Shown in pieces: positions 33,557 through 51,002 of a stretch of DNA of 64,000 nt. The notes under the pieces are model-generated. The model had not been told where the DNA came from. It did no database searches and worked only from the letters and a program-made list of their open reading frames with translations. The stretch spans positions 620,001 to 684,000 of the forward strand of contig NZ_BMIF01000001.1 in assembly GCF_014641695.1 (NCBI RefSeq). Direction: 5' to 3'. The translations under genes were made by a program, and so were the position numbers. The first letter of the stretch is position 1; each line of letters opens with the position of its first letter. The stretch is from Nitratireductor aestuarii (lineage in GTDB: Bacteria; Pseudomonadota; Alphaproteobacteria; Rhizobiales; Rhizobiaceae).

Positions 33557-34009
33557 CAAACCTTCCCTTGTTCAATCTCGCATCTTGAGCGAAGAGCCGT
33601 TTCTTTCGAATCAACCTTCCTTAACGCAAATTCGGGCGTCAAACCGCTTGGCAGCGGTCCGGCCCGATTCATCGCAGAGGAAGCACTTTTGGTGCCTCGT
33701 GCTCCGGAAGTCTGTCGCTCGTTAAAACGAACCCTGTTTGAGGCTCCTGGCTTCGGGACGCGTCGTCTCGAAATGAGCGCCTCACATTTGGCTCAGACAG
33801 CGGGGTAATACGCATTACCGGTGAGTCCGTCAAGTCCGAACCGTTAATAATCTTGCATTCCTGCGTTGCCGAATGCCGCATCAAGCCAAAAACCGGCTAG
33901 CTGCGTCGATATGGTGCTGTCCCGGACGAAATTCCACCCCGCCCCTATTAATTGGGGCATGATAGTGCCACTTACTCCTTAGTGAATTTAGTCTGATTGG
34001 AACAAAATA
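33557..34009. other. Divergent control region between rpsL and a small unknown gene
   Basis: 453 bp without a supported gene. It holds the candidate rpsL promoter (33805-33833), a palindrome over that promoter's -10 (33804-33819), and a second palindrome (GCCCC TATTAATT GGGGC, 33941-33958) some 50 bp before the plus-strand gene. The leader left to rpsL would be about 240 nt, long enough for regulation. Confidence 0.6.
33805..33833 (-). promoter_or_regulatory. Candidate sigma70-type promoter for the str operon
   Basis: On the minus strand TTGACG (33828-33833) and TATTAC (33805-33810) are exactly 17 bp apart, and the -35 is preceded by C (CTTGAC), the preferred rhizobial form. An imperfect palindrome GGTAAT-N4-ATTACC (33804-33819) covers the -10 element and could be an operator. 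Confidence 0.6.
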
Positions 34010-34291
34010 ATGACGGATGGTGAAGAACCCCGGGTAATGATCATCACGGGCCGTGTATGGCGTGAAGGAGATTCGACTCCTGAAAACGTGCATGTCCTCC
34101 TGGTCGCACCCGATGATGACACGGCAGTCACCATGGCTCTCGAGGCACTGGCGGAAGAAGGCTACGCGGAAGCTGAACTCGACCAGATCGGCGAGCTTGA
34201 AGGTGCACCGGACGAAGAGCCGCACCGCTCCGCCTGGCAGGGTGCAGTAGATGGCGAGATCGCCATCGTGAGCTTCGACGCCGAAGACTAG
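34010..34291 (+). CDS. Small acidic protein of unknown function
   Basis: 93 residues, strongly acidic, no membrane segment and no motif I recognise. It begins with MTDGEEPRVMIITGRVW and has an ALEALAEEGYAEAEL helix in the middle, giving an alpha-beta look (a beta strand, a helix, and a C-terminal beta strand EIAIVSF). The only plus-strand gene in a 33-kb leftward block, it separates the rpoC end from the str-operon promoter. Its stop codon is followed at once by a degenerate copy of the intergenic repeat seen at 52872 and 55551, then by a bidirectional terminator. The codon pattern looks genuine, so I think it is a real gene. Confidence 0.75.
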   Translation: MTDGEEPRVMIITGRVWREGDSTPENVHVLLVAPDDDTAVTMALEALAEEGYAEAELDQIGELEGAPDEEPHRSAWQGAVDGEIAIVSFDAED

Positions 34292-34336
34292 AGCAATTGC
34301 AGAGAAAGCGGGAGCCGGTGGGCCGTCAGGAATTCC
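34292..34336 (+). repeat. Degenerate copy of the stop-codon-linked intergenic repeat
   Basis: AGCAATTGCAGAGAAAGCGG, then GAGCCGG and GTCAGGAATTCC, align with the units at 52872 and 55551 (AGCAGTTCC..GGAAAAGTGGGAACCGG..GGAACTGCG) with several mismatches. It starts at the base after the TAG stop codon of the small unknown gene. Confidence 0.5.
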
Positions 34337-34403
34337 GTATTCCCGACCCGCGCCGGACACAGTTTTAAGGCTCCCACTCTCCGCCTCACCTTTTACCCAA
34401 TGA

Positions 34404-34434
34404 AAAAGGCCGCCGATCACCTCGGCGGCCTTTT
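34404..34434. terminator. Bidirectional terminator between the small unknown gene and rpoC
   Basis: A perfect 13-bp stem (AAAAGGCCGCCGA / TCGGCGGCCTTTT) with a 5-base loop gives a T-run in both directions: TTTTTCATT after rpoC on the minus strand and TTTTCCGTTT on the plus strand. It lies 23 bp beyond the rpoC stop. Confidence 0.9.
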
Positions 34435-34457
34435 CCGTTTCTTTGTGCCTTCAGAGC

Positions 34458-38657
<4,200 letters not shown>

Positions 38658-38787
38658 GCCGATCTCCTTTGCGGGACCTTGTCAGTCCCAAAAAACTCTT
38701 GCGGTCGTAGCAGGCGCTGGCAACCTCTTCTGCCATCCCCTGCCCTTGCACGCCGCGACATCTGCCGCGGCGCGCAGGCCAGTCCGA

Positions 38788-42921
<4,134 letters not shown>

Positions 42922-42990
42922 CGTCGCTCCTTGCCTGCCGCTTACCTGCCAAATGGGCCGCTTACGGAAACGGCCATTTCAAACGAGTAG

Positions 42991-43039
42991 AAAACCCGTT
43001 TCCTGAAGGCCCTCTTGGGGCATTCAGGAAAAGGGTTTT
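42991..43039 (-). terminator. Attenuator-like hairpin between rplL and rpoB
   Basis: Arms AAAACCC..TTCCTGAA and TTCAGGAA..GGGTTTT (outer 7 bp and inner 8 bp, with a small internal mismatch) enclose a GC-rich loop. On the minus strand the stem ends in GGGTTTTCT, a short T-run, so it can act as a weak intrinsic terminator before rpoB. Confidence 0.65.
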
Positions 43040-43055
43040 TTCAACCTGTAACCGC

Positions 43056-43083
43056 GGCCCGCAGACCCGAAGGTCCGCGGGCC
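43056..43083 (-). repeat. Second hairpin just after rplL
   Basis: GGCCCGC.GACC and GGTC.GCGGGCC pair around a tiny loop, 7 bp after the rplL stop codon. There is no T-run. With the hairpin at 42991-43039 it gives a double stem in the rplL-rpoB spacer, possibly for mRNA stability or RNase III cleavage. Confidence 0.6.
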
Positions 43084-43090
43084 AACAGTA

Positions 43091-43465
43091 TTACTTCAGC
43101 TCAACCTTGGCGCCTGCGCCTTCCAGCTGTGCCTTAAGCTTCTCAGCTTCGTCCTTGGCAATGCCTTCCTTGACAGCCTTCGGAGCGCCCTCGACGAGGT
43201 CCTTAGCTTCCTTCAGGCCAAGACCGGTGATCGCGCGTACTTCCTTGATCACGTTGATCTTGTTTGCGCCGGCGTCAGCCAGGATGACGTCGAACTCGGT
43301 CTTCTCTTCAACAGCCGGAGCAGCAGCGCCGCCAGCAGCAGCAGCAACAGCAACCGGAGCAGCAGCAGAAACGCCCCACTTCTCTTCGAGCATCTTGGAG
43401 AGCTCAGCAGCCTCAAGGACGGTCAGGGCCGACAGGTCCTCAACGATCTTTGCAAGATCAGCCAT
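43091..43465 (-). CDS. rplL: 50S ribosomal protein L7/L12
   Basis: 124 residues: an N-terminal dimerisation helix pair ([20 protein letters not shown]), an Ala/Gly-rich hinge, and the C-terminal factor-binding domain with [16 protein letters not shown]. It is the stalk protein that recruits GTPase factors and is present in several copies per ribosome, which fits the strong hairpins that follow the gene and separate its expression from rpoB. Confidence 0.98.
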   Translation of the reverse strand: MADLAKIVEDLSALTVLEAAELSKMLEEKWGVSAAAPVAVAAAAGGAAAPAVEEKTEFDVILADAGANKINVIKEVRAITGLGLKEAKDLVEGAPKAVKEGIAKDEAEKLKAQLEGAGAKVELK

Positions 43466-43516
43466 TTTCTATTCCTTTAAAAGTTCAAACACATGTTTAG
43501 GTGAAGAAGATCGGTC

Positions 43517-44035
43517 TTATGCCGCTTCGTCTTTTCGGGCGTAGGCGCCAAACACGCGGGCAAGCTGACCTGCCGGTGCGTTGACGACCTGTGCGATCCG
43601 GGTTGCTGGCGTCTGGATCATACCAACCAGCTTTGCCCTGAGCTCGTCGAGCGAAGGCAGTGTGGCGAGAGCCTTGACACCTTCTGCGTCGAGCACGGTC
43701 TGTCCCATGGCTCCGCCAAGAATGACAAGCTTGTCATTGGTCTTGGCGAATTCACTTGCGACCTTCGGAGCTGCAACCGGATCGTCCGCATAAGCGATGA
43801 CAGTCTGACCCTCGAAGAGGGACTGCATGCTTTCGGACTGCGTACCCTGAAGAGCGATTTTGGCAAGACGGTTCTTCGCGACTTTAACGGTACCGCCTAC
43901 CTCGCGCATACGCGACCGAAGGTCGGTCATCTGCGCTACGGTCAGGCCGGTGTAGTGCGCCACGACAACTGAGCCGGTGCTCTGAAACACCTGGTTCAGT
44001 TCAGCGACGAACTCGCGTTTTTCCGCTCTGTCCAT
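43517..44035 (-). CDS. rplJ: 50S ribosomal protein L10
   Basis: 172 residues starting [17 protein letters not shown], with [20 protein letters not shown] and [13 protein letters not shown] typical of L10, the stalk base to which L7/L12 dimers bind. In other bacteria the L10-L7/L12 complex represses its own mRNA through the leader; a matching leader is visible at 44210-44290. Confidence 0.97.
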   Translation of the reverse strand: MDRAEKREFVAELNQVFQSTGSVVVAHYTGLTVAQMTDLRSRMREVGGTVKVAKNRLAKIALQGTQSESMQSLFEGQTVIAYADDPVAAPKVASEFAKTNDKLVILGGAMGQTVLDAEGVKALATLPSLDELRAKLVGMIQTPATRIAQVVNAPAGQLARVFGAYARKDEAA

Positions 44036-44366
44036 GCCTTTCTCCAGTTGACGGCGTCACCAATATGATGCCGCCGGGTTGCCTTGTGCCGCCGGGTTCT
44101 CGTTTGATCACCCGAACGGCGCTCGAGGATCCTGCCCCCTTCCGCAGATCAGCAAGGCTGGTCAACAAAAGGCTTACATGGTTCGAACCTTTCAACCGCT
44201 GGATCAAGTCCAGCTTTTGTCCGGTCTCACCCGTCTCATGCAGGTTCATCTTGTGAATTAAGGCGAACCACCCGCAATCTCGGACAGGACTTCCGGAGGT
44301 TACCCTCCGGTTCCGGGGCATTTCTGCCCCGAAATATGCCAGGGGAGTTGCCTCCCCCAACGAAAC
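44036..44366 (-). other. rplA-rplJ spacer with three hairpins and the L10 leader
   Basis: 331 bp without a gene. Reading in transcript order it holds three GC-rich hairpins after rplA (44342-44357, 44315-44330, 44293-44310), then the conserved L10 leader core (about 44210-44290), a small stem CTGGACTTGATCCAG, and about 150 nt to rplJ. None of the hairpins has a strong T-run, so I read them as pausing or attenuation elements. Confidence 0.6.
44210..44290 (-). promoter_or_regulatory. L10 (rplJ) leader, protein-binding RNA element
   Basis: On the minus strand the segments CCGAGATTGCGGGTGGTTCG, then CCTGCATGAGACGGGTGAGA, match from memory the conserved ribosomal L10 leader, whose kink-turn resembles the 23S rRNA L10 site. 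Binding of the L10-L7/L12 complex would repress rplJL. Identification is by eye. Confidence 0.7.
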
Positions 44367-45068
44367 TTACTGCGCAGCGAGCGCGCCGAGGTCGATCTTC
44401 AGGCCCGGGCCCATGGTCGACGAAAGAGCAACGCGCTTGAGGTAGATACCCTTGGCGCCTGCCGGCTTTGCCTTGATGACTGCATCAGCAAACGCGCGGA
44501 TGTTGGCAGCAATAGCCTCCTCGGTGAAGGAAACCTTGCCAACGCCACCGTGAACGATACCGGCCTTCTCGACGCGGAACTCAACGGCGCCGCCCTTGGA
44601 TGCCTTGACGGCAGCGGCAACATCGGTGGTCACGGTGCCGACCTTCGGGTTCGGCATCAGGCCACGCGGGCCGAGCACCTTGCCGAGACGGCCGACGAGC
44701 GGCATCAGGTCCGGGGTCGCGATGCAGCGGTCGAAGTTGATCTCACCCTTCTGGATGGCATCAACGAGCTCTTCTGCACCAACGATGTCTGCACCGGCGG
44801 CCTTCGCTTCGTCAGCCTTGTCGCCACGAGCAAAGACAGCAACGCGAACGTCACGGCCCGTGCCATTCGGCAGATTCACAACGCCACGAACCATCTGATC
44901 AGCATGACGCGGATCGACGTTCAGGTTCATCGCGACTTCAACGGTCTCGTCGAACTTTACGGCAGCCTTTTCCTTCAGGATCTTGACTGCTTCCTCGATC
45001 GAATAGAGGCGGTTTGCGTCGATGCCCTCGCGGGCCTTGGTCATGCGCTTGGAAGTCTTCTTCGCCAT
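44367..45068 (-). CDS. rplA: 50S ribosomal protein L1
   Basis: 233 residues from the ATG giving [17 protein letters not shown]; a longer in-frame start exists inside rplK and is not family-like. [20 protein letters not shown] is the L1 signature. L1 is the mobile stalk near the E site and in E. coli represses the L11 operon. 4 bp after rplK. Confidence 0.97.
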   Translation of the reverse strand: MAKKTSKRMTKAREGIDANRLYSIEEAVKILKEKAAVKFDETVEVAMNLNVDPRHADQMVRGVVNLPNGTGRDVRVAVFARGDKADEAKAAGADIVGAEELVDAIQKGEINFDRCIATPDLMPLVGRLGKVLGPRGLMPNPKVGTVTTDVAAAVKASKGGAVEFRVEKAGIVHGGVGKVSFTEEAIAANIRAFADAVIKAKPAGAKGIYLKRVALSSTMGPGLKIDLGALAAQ

Positions 45069-45072
45069 GATC

Positions 45073-45501
45073 TTACTCCGCAACCTCAAGGCCCATCGAA
45101 CGGGCGGAACCTTCGACCATGCGCATCGCAGCTTCAACGTCAGCCGCGTTCAGGTCCTTCATCTTCGCTTCAGCGATTTCACGAACCTGTGCCTGCGTGA
45201 TCTTGCCTGCAATGGACTTGCCCGGGGTGGAACCACCGGACTTCAGGCCAGCAGCCTTCTTGAGGAAGTAGGACACCGGAGGCGTCTTCATCACGAACGT
45301 AAAGGACTTGTCCTGGTAGTACGTGATCACGACGGGGATCGGCGAACCCTTCTCGAGATCCTGGGTCTGTGCGTTGAACGCCTTACAGAACTCCATGATG
45401 TTGATGCCGCGCTGACCAAGCGCAGGACCGATCGGGGGCGACGGCGTGGCCGAACCCGCGGCAACCTGAAGCTTGAGCTGGCCTGCAACTTTCTTAGCCA
45501 T
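45073..45501 (-). CDS. rplK: 50S ribosomal protein L11
   Basis: 142 residues; [20 protein letters not shown] in the N-terminal domain is the signature, with the conserved prolines that contact thiostrepton-type antibiotics. L11 forms the GTPase-associated centre and is needed for RelA-dependent stringent response. 131 bp after nusG, in a spacer with a TTCCGG..CCGGAA hairpin (45608-45627). Confidence 0.97.
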   Translation of the reverse strand: MAKKVAGQLKLQVAAGSATPSPPIGPALGQRGINIMEFCKAFNAQTQDLEKGSPIPVVITYYQDKSFTFVMKTPPVSYFLKKAAGLKSGGSTPGKSIAGKITQAQVREIAEAKMKDLNAADVEAAMRMVEGSARSMGLEVAE

Positions 45502-45632
45502 TTCTCATCTGCCTGTTTTTATGCCAGCCTTACGGCCGGCGGTTGCAGTTTGGTGGTGCGGAGCCAATGTCGTCGGCTAAACGACGCGCCCCTTCCACCG
45601 CGATTGTTCCGGGCTTTGAGCCGGAACCTTGA

Positions 45633-46160
45633 TCAGGTCTTTTCGACCTGACCAAATTCTAGATCAACGGGTACGGCACGTCCGAAGATGGACACTTCGA
45701 CCTTCAGGCGCGAACGCTCTTCGTCCACTTCCTGCACGAAACCGTTAAACGAAGCAAACGGTCCATCGGAAACGCGGACCTGCTCGCCGATTTCGTAAGA
45801 AATCGAGGCTTTCGGCCGCTCGACACCTTCCTGAACCTGCATAAGGATGCGGTTGGCCTCGGACTCAGTGATCGGAACAGGCTTGGAGTCACCGAGGAAC
45901 CCGGTAACCTTTGGCGTGTTCTTGATAAGGCTGAATACAGCGTCGGTCAGATGAGCCTTCACGAGGACGTAACCGGGGAAGAACTTCCGCTCGGCATCCA
46001 CCTTACGACCACGACGAACTTCGACAACCTTCTCGGTCGGAACGACGACCTGCTCGATCTGGTGGGCGAGCCCCTTCTGGTTCGCTTGATCCAGAATCGA
46101 CTCGGCTACTTTCTTTTCGAAATTCGAATAAGCGTGGACAATGTACCAACGCATTGCCAT
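45633..46160 (-). CDS. nusG: Transcription termination/antitermination factor NusG
   Basis: 175 residues starting [20 protein letters not shown]: the N-terminal NGN domain that binds the polymerase clamp, and a C-terminal KOW domain ([20 protein letters not shown]) that binds Rho or S10. The [12 protein letters not shown] segment is typical. It suppresses pausing and couples transcription to translation. A small hairpin (TCAGGTC/GACCTGA, 45635-45653) covers the stop codon. 28 bp after secE. Confidence 0.97.
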   Translation of the reverse strand: MAMRWYIVHAYSNFEKKVAESILDQANQKGLAHQIEQVVVPTEKVVEVRRGRKVDAERKFFPGYVLVKAHLTDAVFSLIKNTPKVTGFLGDSKPVPITESEANRILMQVQEGVERPKASISYEIGEQVRVSDGPFASFNGFVQEVDEERSRLKVEVSIFGRAVPVDLEFGQVEKT

Positions 46161-46188
46161 GAAAAAAATTCTCCCTTCGCCGCCAGAT

Positions 46189-46392
46189 TCAGATGCTGAT
46201 TCCGAGAATCAGATTGATCACCCACGACATGAGCTGATCCGCAGCAAAAAAGAACAGCGCAGCCATCGCAGCGAAAATCAGGACCATCACCGTCGAGATG
46301 GCTGTCTCGCGGCGCGATGGCCATGTCACCTTCGCCGTTTCAGACCGCACCTGCTGCAGAAACGTGAAAGGATTCGTGGTCTTGGACGACAT
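46189..46392 (-). CDS. secE: Preprotein translocase subunit SecE (single-span form)
   Basis: 67 residues: an amphipathic segment ([20 protein letters not shown], the SecE signature) followed by one membrane helix, unlike the three-span E. coli form. It clamps SecY, encoded 27 kb away. It lies between tRNA-Trp and nusG, the standard place. Confidence 0.96.
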   Translation of the reverse strand: MSSKTTNPFTFLQQVRSETAKVTWPSRRETAISTVMVLIFAAMAALFFFAADQLMSWVINLILGISI

Positions 46393-46625
46393 ATACCGCT
46401 CTTAATCTTTATTATAGCGCCCGAATAGCTTCAGGCAGAACCACCCTGTCTCACCTGGCACAGGATACAGGACTTCGAAAGGAAGTCACGAATCACACCG
46501 TTCCAGACACACGAGAAAGGCGCGTAAAGCAACATTACCGCTCCACGCACCGCGCATCTCGATTGCCTACATAGTTCCGATTCCCGTGGAACGCAACCCC
46601 TGTAAATAAATTGTAGAGTGGAAGA

Positions 46626-46701
<76 letters not shown>

Positions 46702-46724
46702 ATGCGCTTTGATTGCGCCGCCTG

Positions 46725-46753
46725 CTTCTAGTGCGAGACGGAAAATGCTGCAA
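46725..46753 (-). promoter_or_regulatory. Candidate promoter of tRNA-Trp-secE-nusG
   Basis: On the minus strand TTGCAG (46748-46753) and TAGAAG (46725-46730) are 17 bp apart, about 25 bp before the tRNA. A 7-bp inverted repeat (46753-46775) lies immediately upstream of the -35. Confidence 0.4.
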
Positions 46754-46954
46754 GCCAATTCTTCAGTTATTGGCTGTTTTAGCACCGGTTTCGGTGGATC
46801 AGAATCTGTGTCCGAACACCTCGCTGCGCGGGCCGGTATGTAGCCATTTTCACCCCAGAGCGCAACAACCTTCTGGGCGTTTTTGTCCGAAAGTTATCCC
46901 CAGGCGATTCAGGCGCAATCCGCGCACAACAATGGGTATGGAAGCAGACCCGCG

Positions 46955-46986
46955 CAAAAGAAAAGGGCAGCCGCGAAGGCTGCCCT
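46955..46986 (-). terminator. Intrinsic terminator of tuf2
   Basis: AGGGCAG..CTGCCCT stem (extended to GGGCAGCC/GGCTGCCC) followed on the minus strand by TTTTCTTTT, about 27 bp after the tuf2 stop codon. It makes tuf2 a separate unit from tRNA-Trp-secE. Confidence 0.9.
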
Positions 46987-47012
46987 GATCCATTCAGTCC
47001 AGCTGGGACCGA

Positions 47013-48188
<1,176 letters not shown>

Positions 48189-48234
48189 TTGCGAATACTT
48201 CCTCAGGCGACATTATTAGGGTTGTAGTTCGGCG

Positions 48235-48263
48235 GCGATAGCGGGATTGCCGGTAAAATACAA
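48235..48263 (-). promoter_or_regulatory. Candidate promoter of tuf2
   Basis: On the minus strand CTTGTAT (its TTGTAT at 48258-48263) and TATCGC (48235-48240) are 17 bp apart and would leave a leader of about 40 nt before the tuf2 ATG. Confidence 0.4.
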
Positions 48264-48356
48264 GCCCCTTTGGGCTTTATGCGGGGGTTCGTTCCATCCG
48301 CCGGGCGCGCAGGTGAAAGCCTGTCTGCGACCGATTTTTTCAATGCACCGCTCCTG

Positions 48357-48390
48357 TATGCCAGTATGAGCAATTTTTTGCTCAGGCATA
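48357..48390. repeat. Nested hairpin upstream of the symporter gene
   Basis: An inner stem TGAGCAA/TTGCTCA with a TTTT loop sits inside an outer stem TATGCC/GGCATA, with AGTA bulged on one side. On the plus strand it is followed by AAAAAA, so it is not a terminator in that direction. Confidence 0.55.
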
Positions 48391-48576
48391 AAAAACCATG
48401 GCGCTTTCTGCTAAGTATTTGCCAATAGCAGCGAAAATTATTCCTCTATTCGCCTCTGGCAGTCCAGTAAACTGGGGACAGATACAGCATGTACGTCTCG
48501 CGCGCTGACGCGAGCCTGGCACCCGAGCTGGCGCATTGCTCGCGAGCCTGGTGGCCGCTTAGCAATAGGTAATCAG

Positions 48577-49944
48577 ATGTCTAGTCAAACTGCCTACGGC
48601 CGGCCTCGGGAGGCCAAGCCGTTCTATCGTTCTTTCGGGTTTCAGGTTCTTGTGGCCATGGCGCTCGGCCTCGTCCTGGGTTTCATCGCTCGCGAAATGG
48701 GCGCGGGACCTGACGGCACGCCCAACTGGCTTGCCCAGACCCTGCAAACGGTGGGTTCGATCTTCGTGCAGTTGCTGCGCGCCCTCGTCCCGCCATTGAT
48801 CTTCACCGCCATCGTGGCTTCGATCAGCAACCTGCGTGAACTGTCGAACGCGGCGTCCCTCGTCTGGCAGACACTGCTCTGGTTTGCGATCACCGCGCTG
48901 ATTGCCGTGGCGATTGGAATCACCCTTGGCCTGCTTATCCAGCCCGGCACCCGCGCGCTCATCGATGAGGCCGCTGCCCGCGCACCCGCTTCAACCGGGT
49001 CCTGGCTCGACTTCCTCAAGGGCCTGATACCGGTCAACATGATCGGGCTGGAAGCGAAAACACAGTTGAAGGACGCGTCGGCGAGCACATCGCTCAACTT
49101 CAATGTGCTGCAGATCGTGATCATCTCGATCGTTGTGGGCATTGCAGCGCTGCGTGTTGGGCCGGCAGCCCAGACCTTCCTCGACTTCAATCGCTCGTTC
49201 CTGGCGATCGTCCGCAAGATCCTCTGGTGGGTGATCCGGCTGACGCCGATCGGCACCGTTGGTCTCCTTGGCAATGCCGTCGCCCAATACGGGTGGCATA
49301 CGTTGGGCCAGCTCGGCTGGTTCTCTGCCGCCGTCTACATTGGTCTGGCGATAGTGCTCTTTGTGGTCTACCCGGTGCTGCTCGTCGCGAACGGGCTGAA
49401 CCCGATCCGCTATTTTGCGGGAGCATGGCCTGCAATCCAGCTCGGTTTTGTATCGCGCTCCTCAATCGGCACCCTCCCCGTCACCGAGGCTGTGACCGAG
49501 CGTGAGCTGGGCGTTCCACGCGAATATGCAGCTTTCGCCGTGCCGCTTGGTGCAACCACCAAGATGGATGGCTGCGCCGCCATCTATCCGGCGATCGCGG
49601 CGATCTTCATCGCCGAGTTCTACAACGTGCCGCTGGCGCTGCAGGACTATTTTCTCATCGCCTTCGTCTCCGTCATCGGTTCTGCTGCAACTGCGGGACT
49701 GACCGGTGCGGTCGTCATGCTGACGCTGACGCTCTCGACGCTTGGCCTTCCGCTACAGGGCGTCGGCCTCCTGCTCGCCGTCGATCCGATTCTCGACATG
49801 GGGCGCACGGCAGTGAACGTCGCCGGACAGGCGCTGGTCCCCACGATCGTATCGAAGCGGGCGGGCATCCTCGACCAGTCCGTCTACGACAACACAGGTA
49901 GCGGCGACATTCTTGACATTGAGCCAACGCCCGCGCACGCGTGA
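48577..49944 (+). CDS. Dicarboxylate/amino acid:cation symporter (DAACS family)
   Basis: 455 residues with about eight membrane segments and re-entrant hairpins. The substrate-site motif PLGATTKMDGCAAIYPA and DMGRTAVNVAGQAL correspond to the TKMDG and last-helix motifs of GltP/DctA-type transporters, which import glutamate, aspartate or C4-dicarboxylates with protons or sodium. The Ser-rich hairpin SRSSIGTLPVT is present. Substrate cannot be decided. It diverges from tuf2 and is closed by a strong terminator. Confidence 0.9.
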   Translation: MSSQTAYGRPREAKPFYRSFGFQVLVAMALGLVLGFIAREMGAGPDGTPNWLAQTLQTVGSIFVQLLRALVPPLIFTAIVASISNLRELSNAASLVWQTLLWFAITALIAVAIGITLGLLIQPGTRALIDEAAARAPASTGSWLDFLKGLIPVNMIGLEAKTQLKDASASTSLNFNVLQIVIISIVVGIAALRVGPAAQTFLDFNRSFLAIVRKILWWVIRLTPIGTVGLLGNAVAQYGWHTLGQLGWFSAAVYIGLAIVLFVVYPVLLVANGLNPIRYFAGAWPAIQLGFVSRSSIGTLPVTEAVTERELGVPREYAAFAVPLGATTKMDGCAAIYPAIAAIFIAEFYNVPLALQDYFLIAFVSVIGSAATAGLTGAVVMLTLTLSTLGLPLQGVGLLLAVDPILDMGRTAVNVAGQALVPTIVSKRAGILDQSVYDNTGSGDILDIEPTPAHA

Positions 49945-49956
49945 TGACGAACGAAG

Positions 49957-49981
49957 AAAAAGCCGCGACCTGCGGCTTTTT
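49957..49981 (+). terminator. Intrinsic terminator of the symporter gene
   Basis: AAAAAGCCGC and GCGGCTTTTT form a perfect 10-bp stem with a 5-base loop, 12 bp after the stop codon, and the arm itself supplies the T-run. Confidence 0.9.
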
Positions 49982-50044
49982 CATCTATATGGTGGAACCA
50001 TTGAGGTTTCCGGGCGTTTGGGGCACTCTCCAGGAGACTAACCA

Positions 50045-50377
50045 ATGCAGACAATTCCATTCGGTTCCCCGGTTCATATTCGCTGCGCCAATCAGTCCGT
50101 AACCAGCATTCATTCCGCCAAGGAAGGCTTTGATTTTCTCCTGGGCTGTCAGTCTCACGACGGTCCGCTGTTTGAGAGTGCACTGGAAGCCTGCTTTTCG
50201 GCGCTAGCCAATCCAGACCATACGAGTGACGCCCGCCGCGGCCTGATCGCCTTTGCACATGCGCATGGCTACCTTGCGGAACTCGAGAAGCCGCAGACGG
50301 GCGCCCGCAAGCTCCGCATCACCTGGCGCAGTGCAGCCGCCAGAAGGGCAAATAGCGCCTATCGCGTTGGGCAGTGA
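50045..50377 (+). CDS. DUF982-domain protein
   Basis: 110 residues, cytosolic. The arrangement of a beta-strand start (FGSPVHIRC), a segment around EGFDFLLGC, FESALEACFSALAN and ARRGLIAFAHAHGYL fits DUF982, a small family found mainly in rhizobia and usually in many paralogues per genome; its function is unknown. AGGAG precedes the ATG. It follows the symporter terminator and converges with the IalB-like gene 42 bp away. Confidence 0.78.
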   Translation: MQTIPFGSPVHIRCANQSVTSIHSAKEGFDFLLGCQSHDGPLFESALEACFSALANPDHTSDARRGLIAFAHAHGYLAELEKPQTGARKLRITWRSAAARRANSAYRVGQ

Positions 50378-50419
50378 CATATCAGAGCAGAGCAGACCGC
50401 TGTTGTCGGTCTGCGCAAT

Positions 50420-50998
50420 TTACCTGGAACCCTGCTGTTTGATATTCTCGCCAACAGCTTCCAGAGCGTCACCCAAGCCCTCCATCGGGGCTGCGAATTC
50501 TATACGTCCGACCGGTTCTGCATCGAACGAGATTCGGATCTCAAGCTTCTCGGTTATATGTTTGCGTATCTGCGGACCAACCGGAATTAGGGCTGAACAG
50601 GTGCGCTGAGTACAATCGGCTGTTGTGGAAAATTTGGCGTCCCCGTCGAAGGTGAGAACGACCTCACCGCCTTTGCCCACAGCGGCTGGCAGGGTCGCTA
50701 ACATCTTCGGCTCGCCGGTGTCGGAAGCAGCCATCGCCCAGGAAAAGATTGTCCCGGCCCCCTCGATCGCGATCTCCTGCCGCACATTGCAGATCCTCTG
50801 CTTCTTCTTCAGATCCTCGTCACAGATCAGCGTCCAGTTCCTGAAAGGTTGGATTGATCTGCGGAAACTTCCGAGTTCCACACCCTGAGGCGGCTGCACT
50901 GACGATGGGACGACCACGAAAGACGGACCGGCCGGAGCTGCGGTCGCTGCCCCGGCCATCAAGAACCCCGCAATGAAGGTGTTTCTGAAAAGTCCCAT
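50420..50998 (-). CDS. IalB-family periplasmic protein
   Basis: 192 residues from the ATG giving MGLFRNTFIAGF. A signal peptide ends near AATAAPA. The core RNWTLICDEDLKKKQRICNV, with two cysteines, then VRQEIAI and a later Cys pair (ADCTQRTCSALIPV), fits the invasion-associated locus B family, periplasmic or secreted proteins first linked to erythrocyte invasion in Bartonella. It begins 4 bp after the stop codon of the trimeric autotransporter gene without a clear ribosome-binding site, so it is probably translated by coupling. A role in handling or assembling the adhesin is my inference, not established. Confidence 0.8.
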   Translation of the reverse strand: MGLFRNTFIAGFLMAGAATAAPAGPSFVVVPSSVQPPQGVELGSFRRSIQPFRNWTLICDEDLKKKQRICNVRQEIAIEGAGTIFSWAMAASDTGEPKMLATLPAAVGKGGEVVLTFDGDAKFSTTADCTQRTCSALIPVGPQIRKHITEKLEIRISFDAEPVGRIEFAAPMEGLGDALEAVGENIKQQGSR

Positions 50999-51002
50999 CA
51001 AA

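Larger units (their letters stand above)
46702..47012 (-). other. tuf2 to tRNA-Trp spacer
   Basis: 311 bp without a gene. It holds the tuf2 terminator (46955-46986), an inverted repeat AGCCAAT-N9-ATTGGCT (46753-46775) and a candidate promoter for tRNA-Trp/secE/nusG (46725-46753). The remainder shows nothing I can name. Confidence 0.6.
48189..48576. other. Divergent spacer between tuf2 and the symporter gene
   Basis: 388 bp without a supported gene. It holds a candidate tuf2 promoter (48235-48263), a nested hairpin (48357-48390), a CCAGT/ACTGG palindrome (about 48464-48475), and the sequence GCGAGCCTGG twice (near 48500 and 48542). No clear plus-strand promoter was picked out. Confidence 0.5.
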
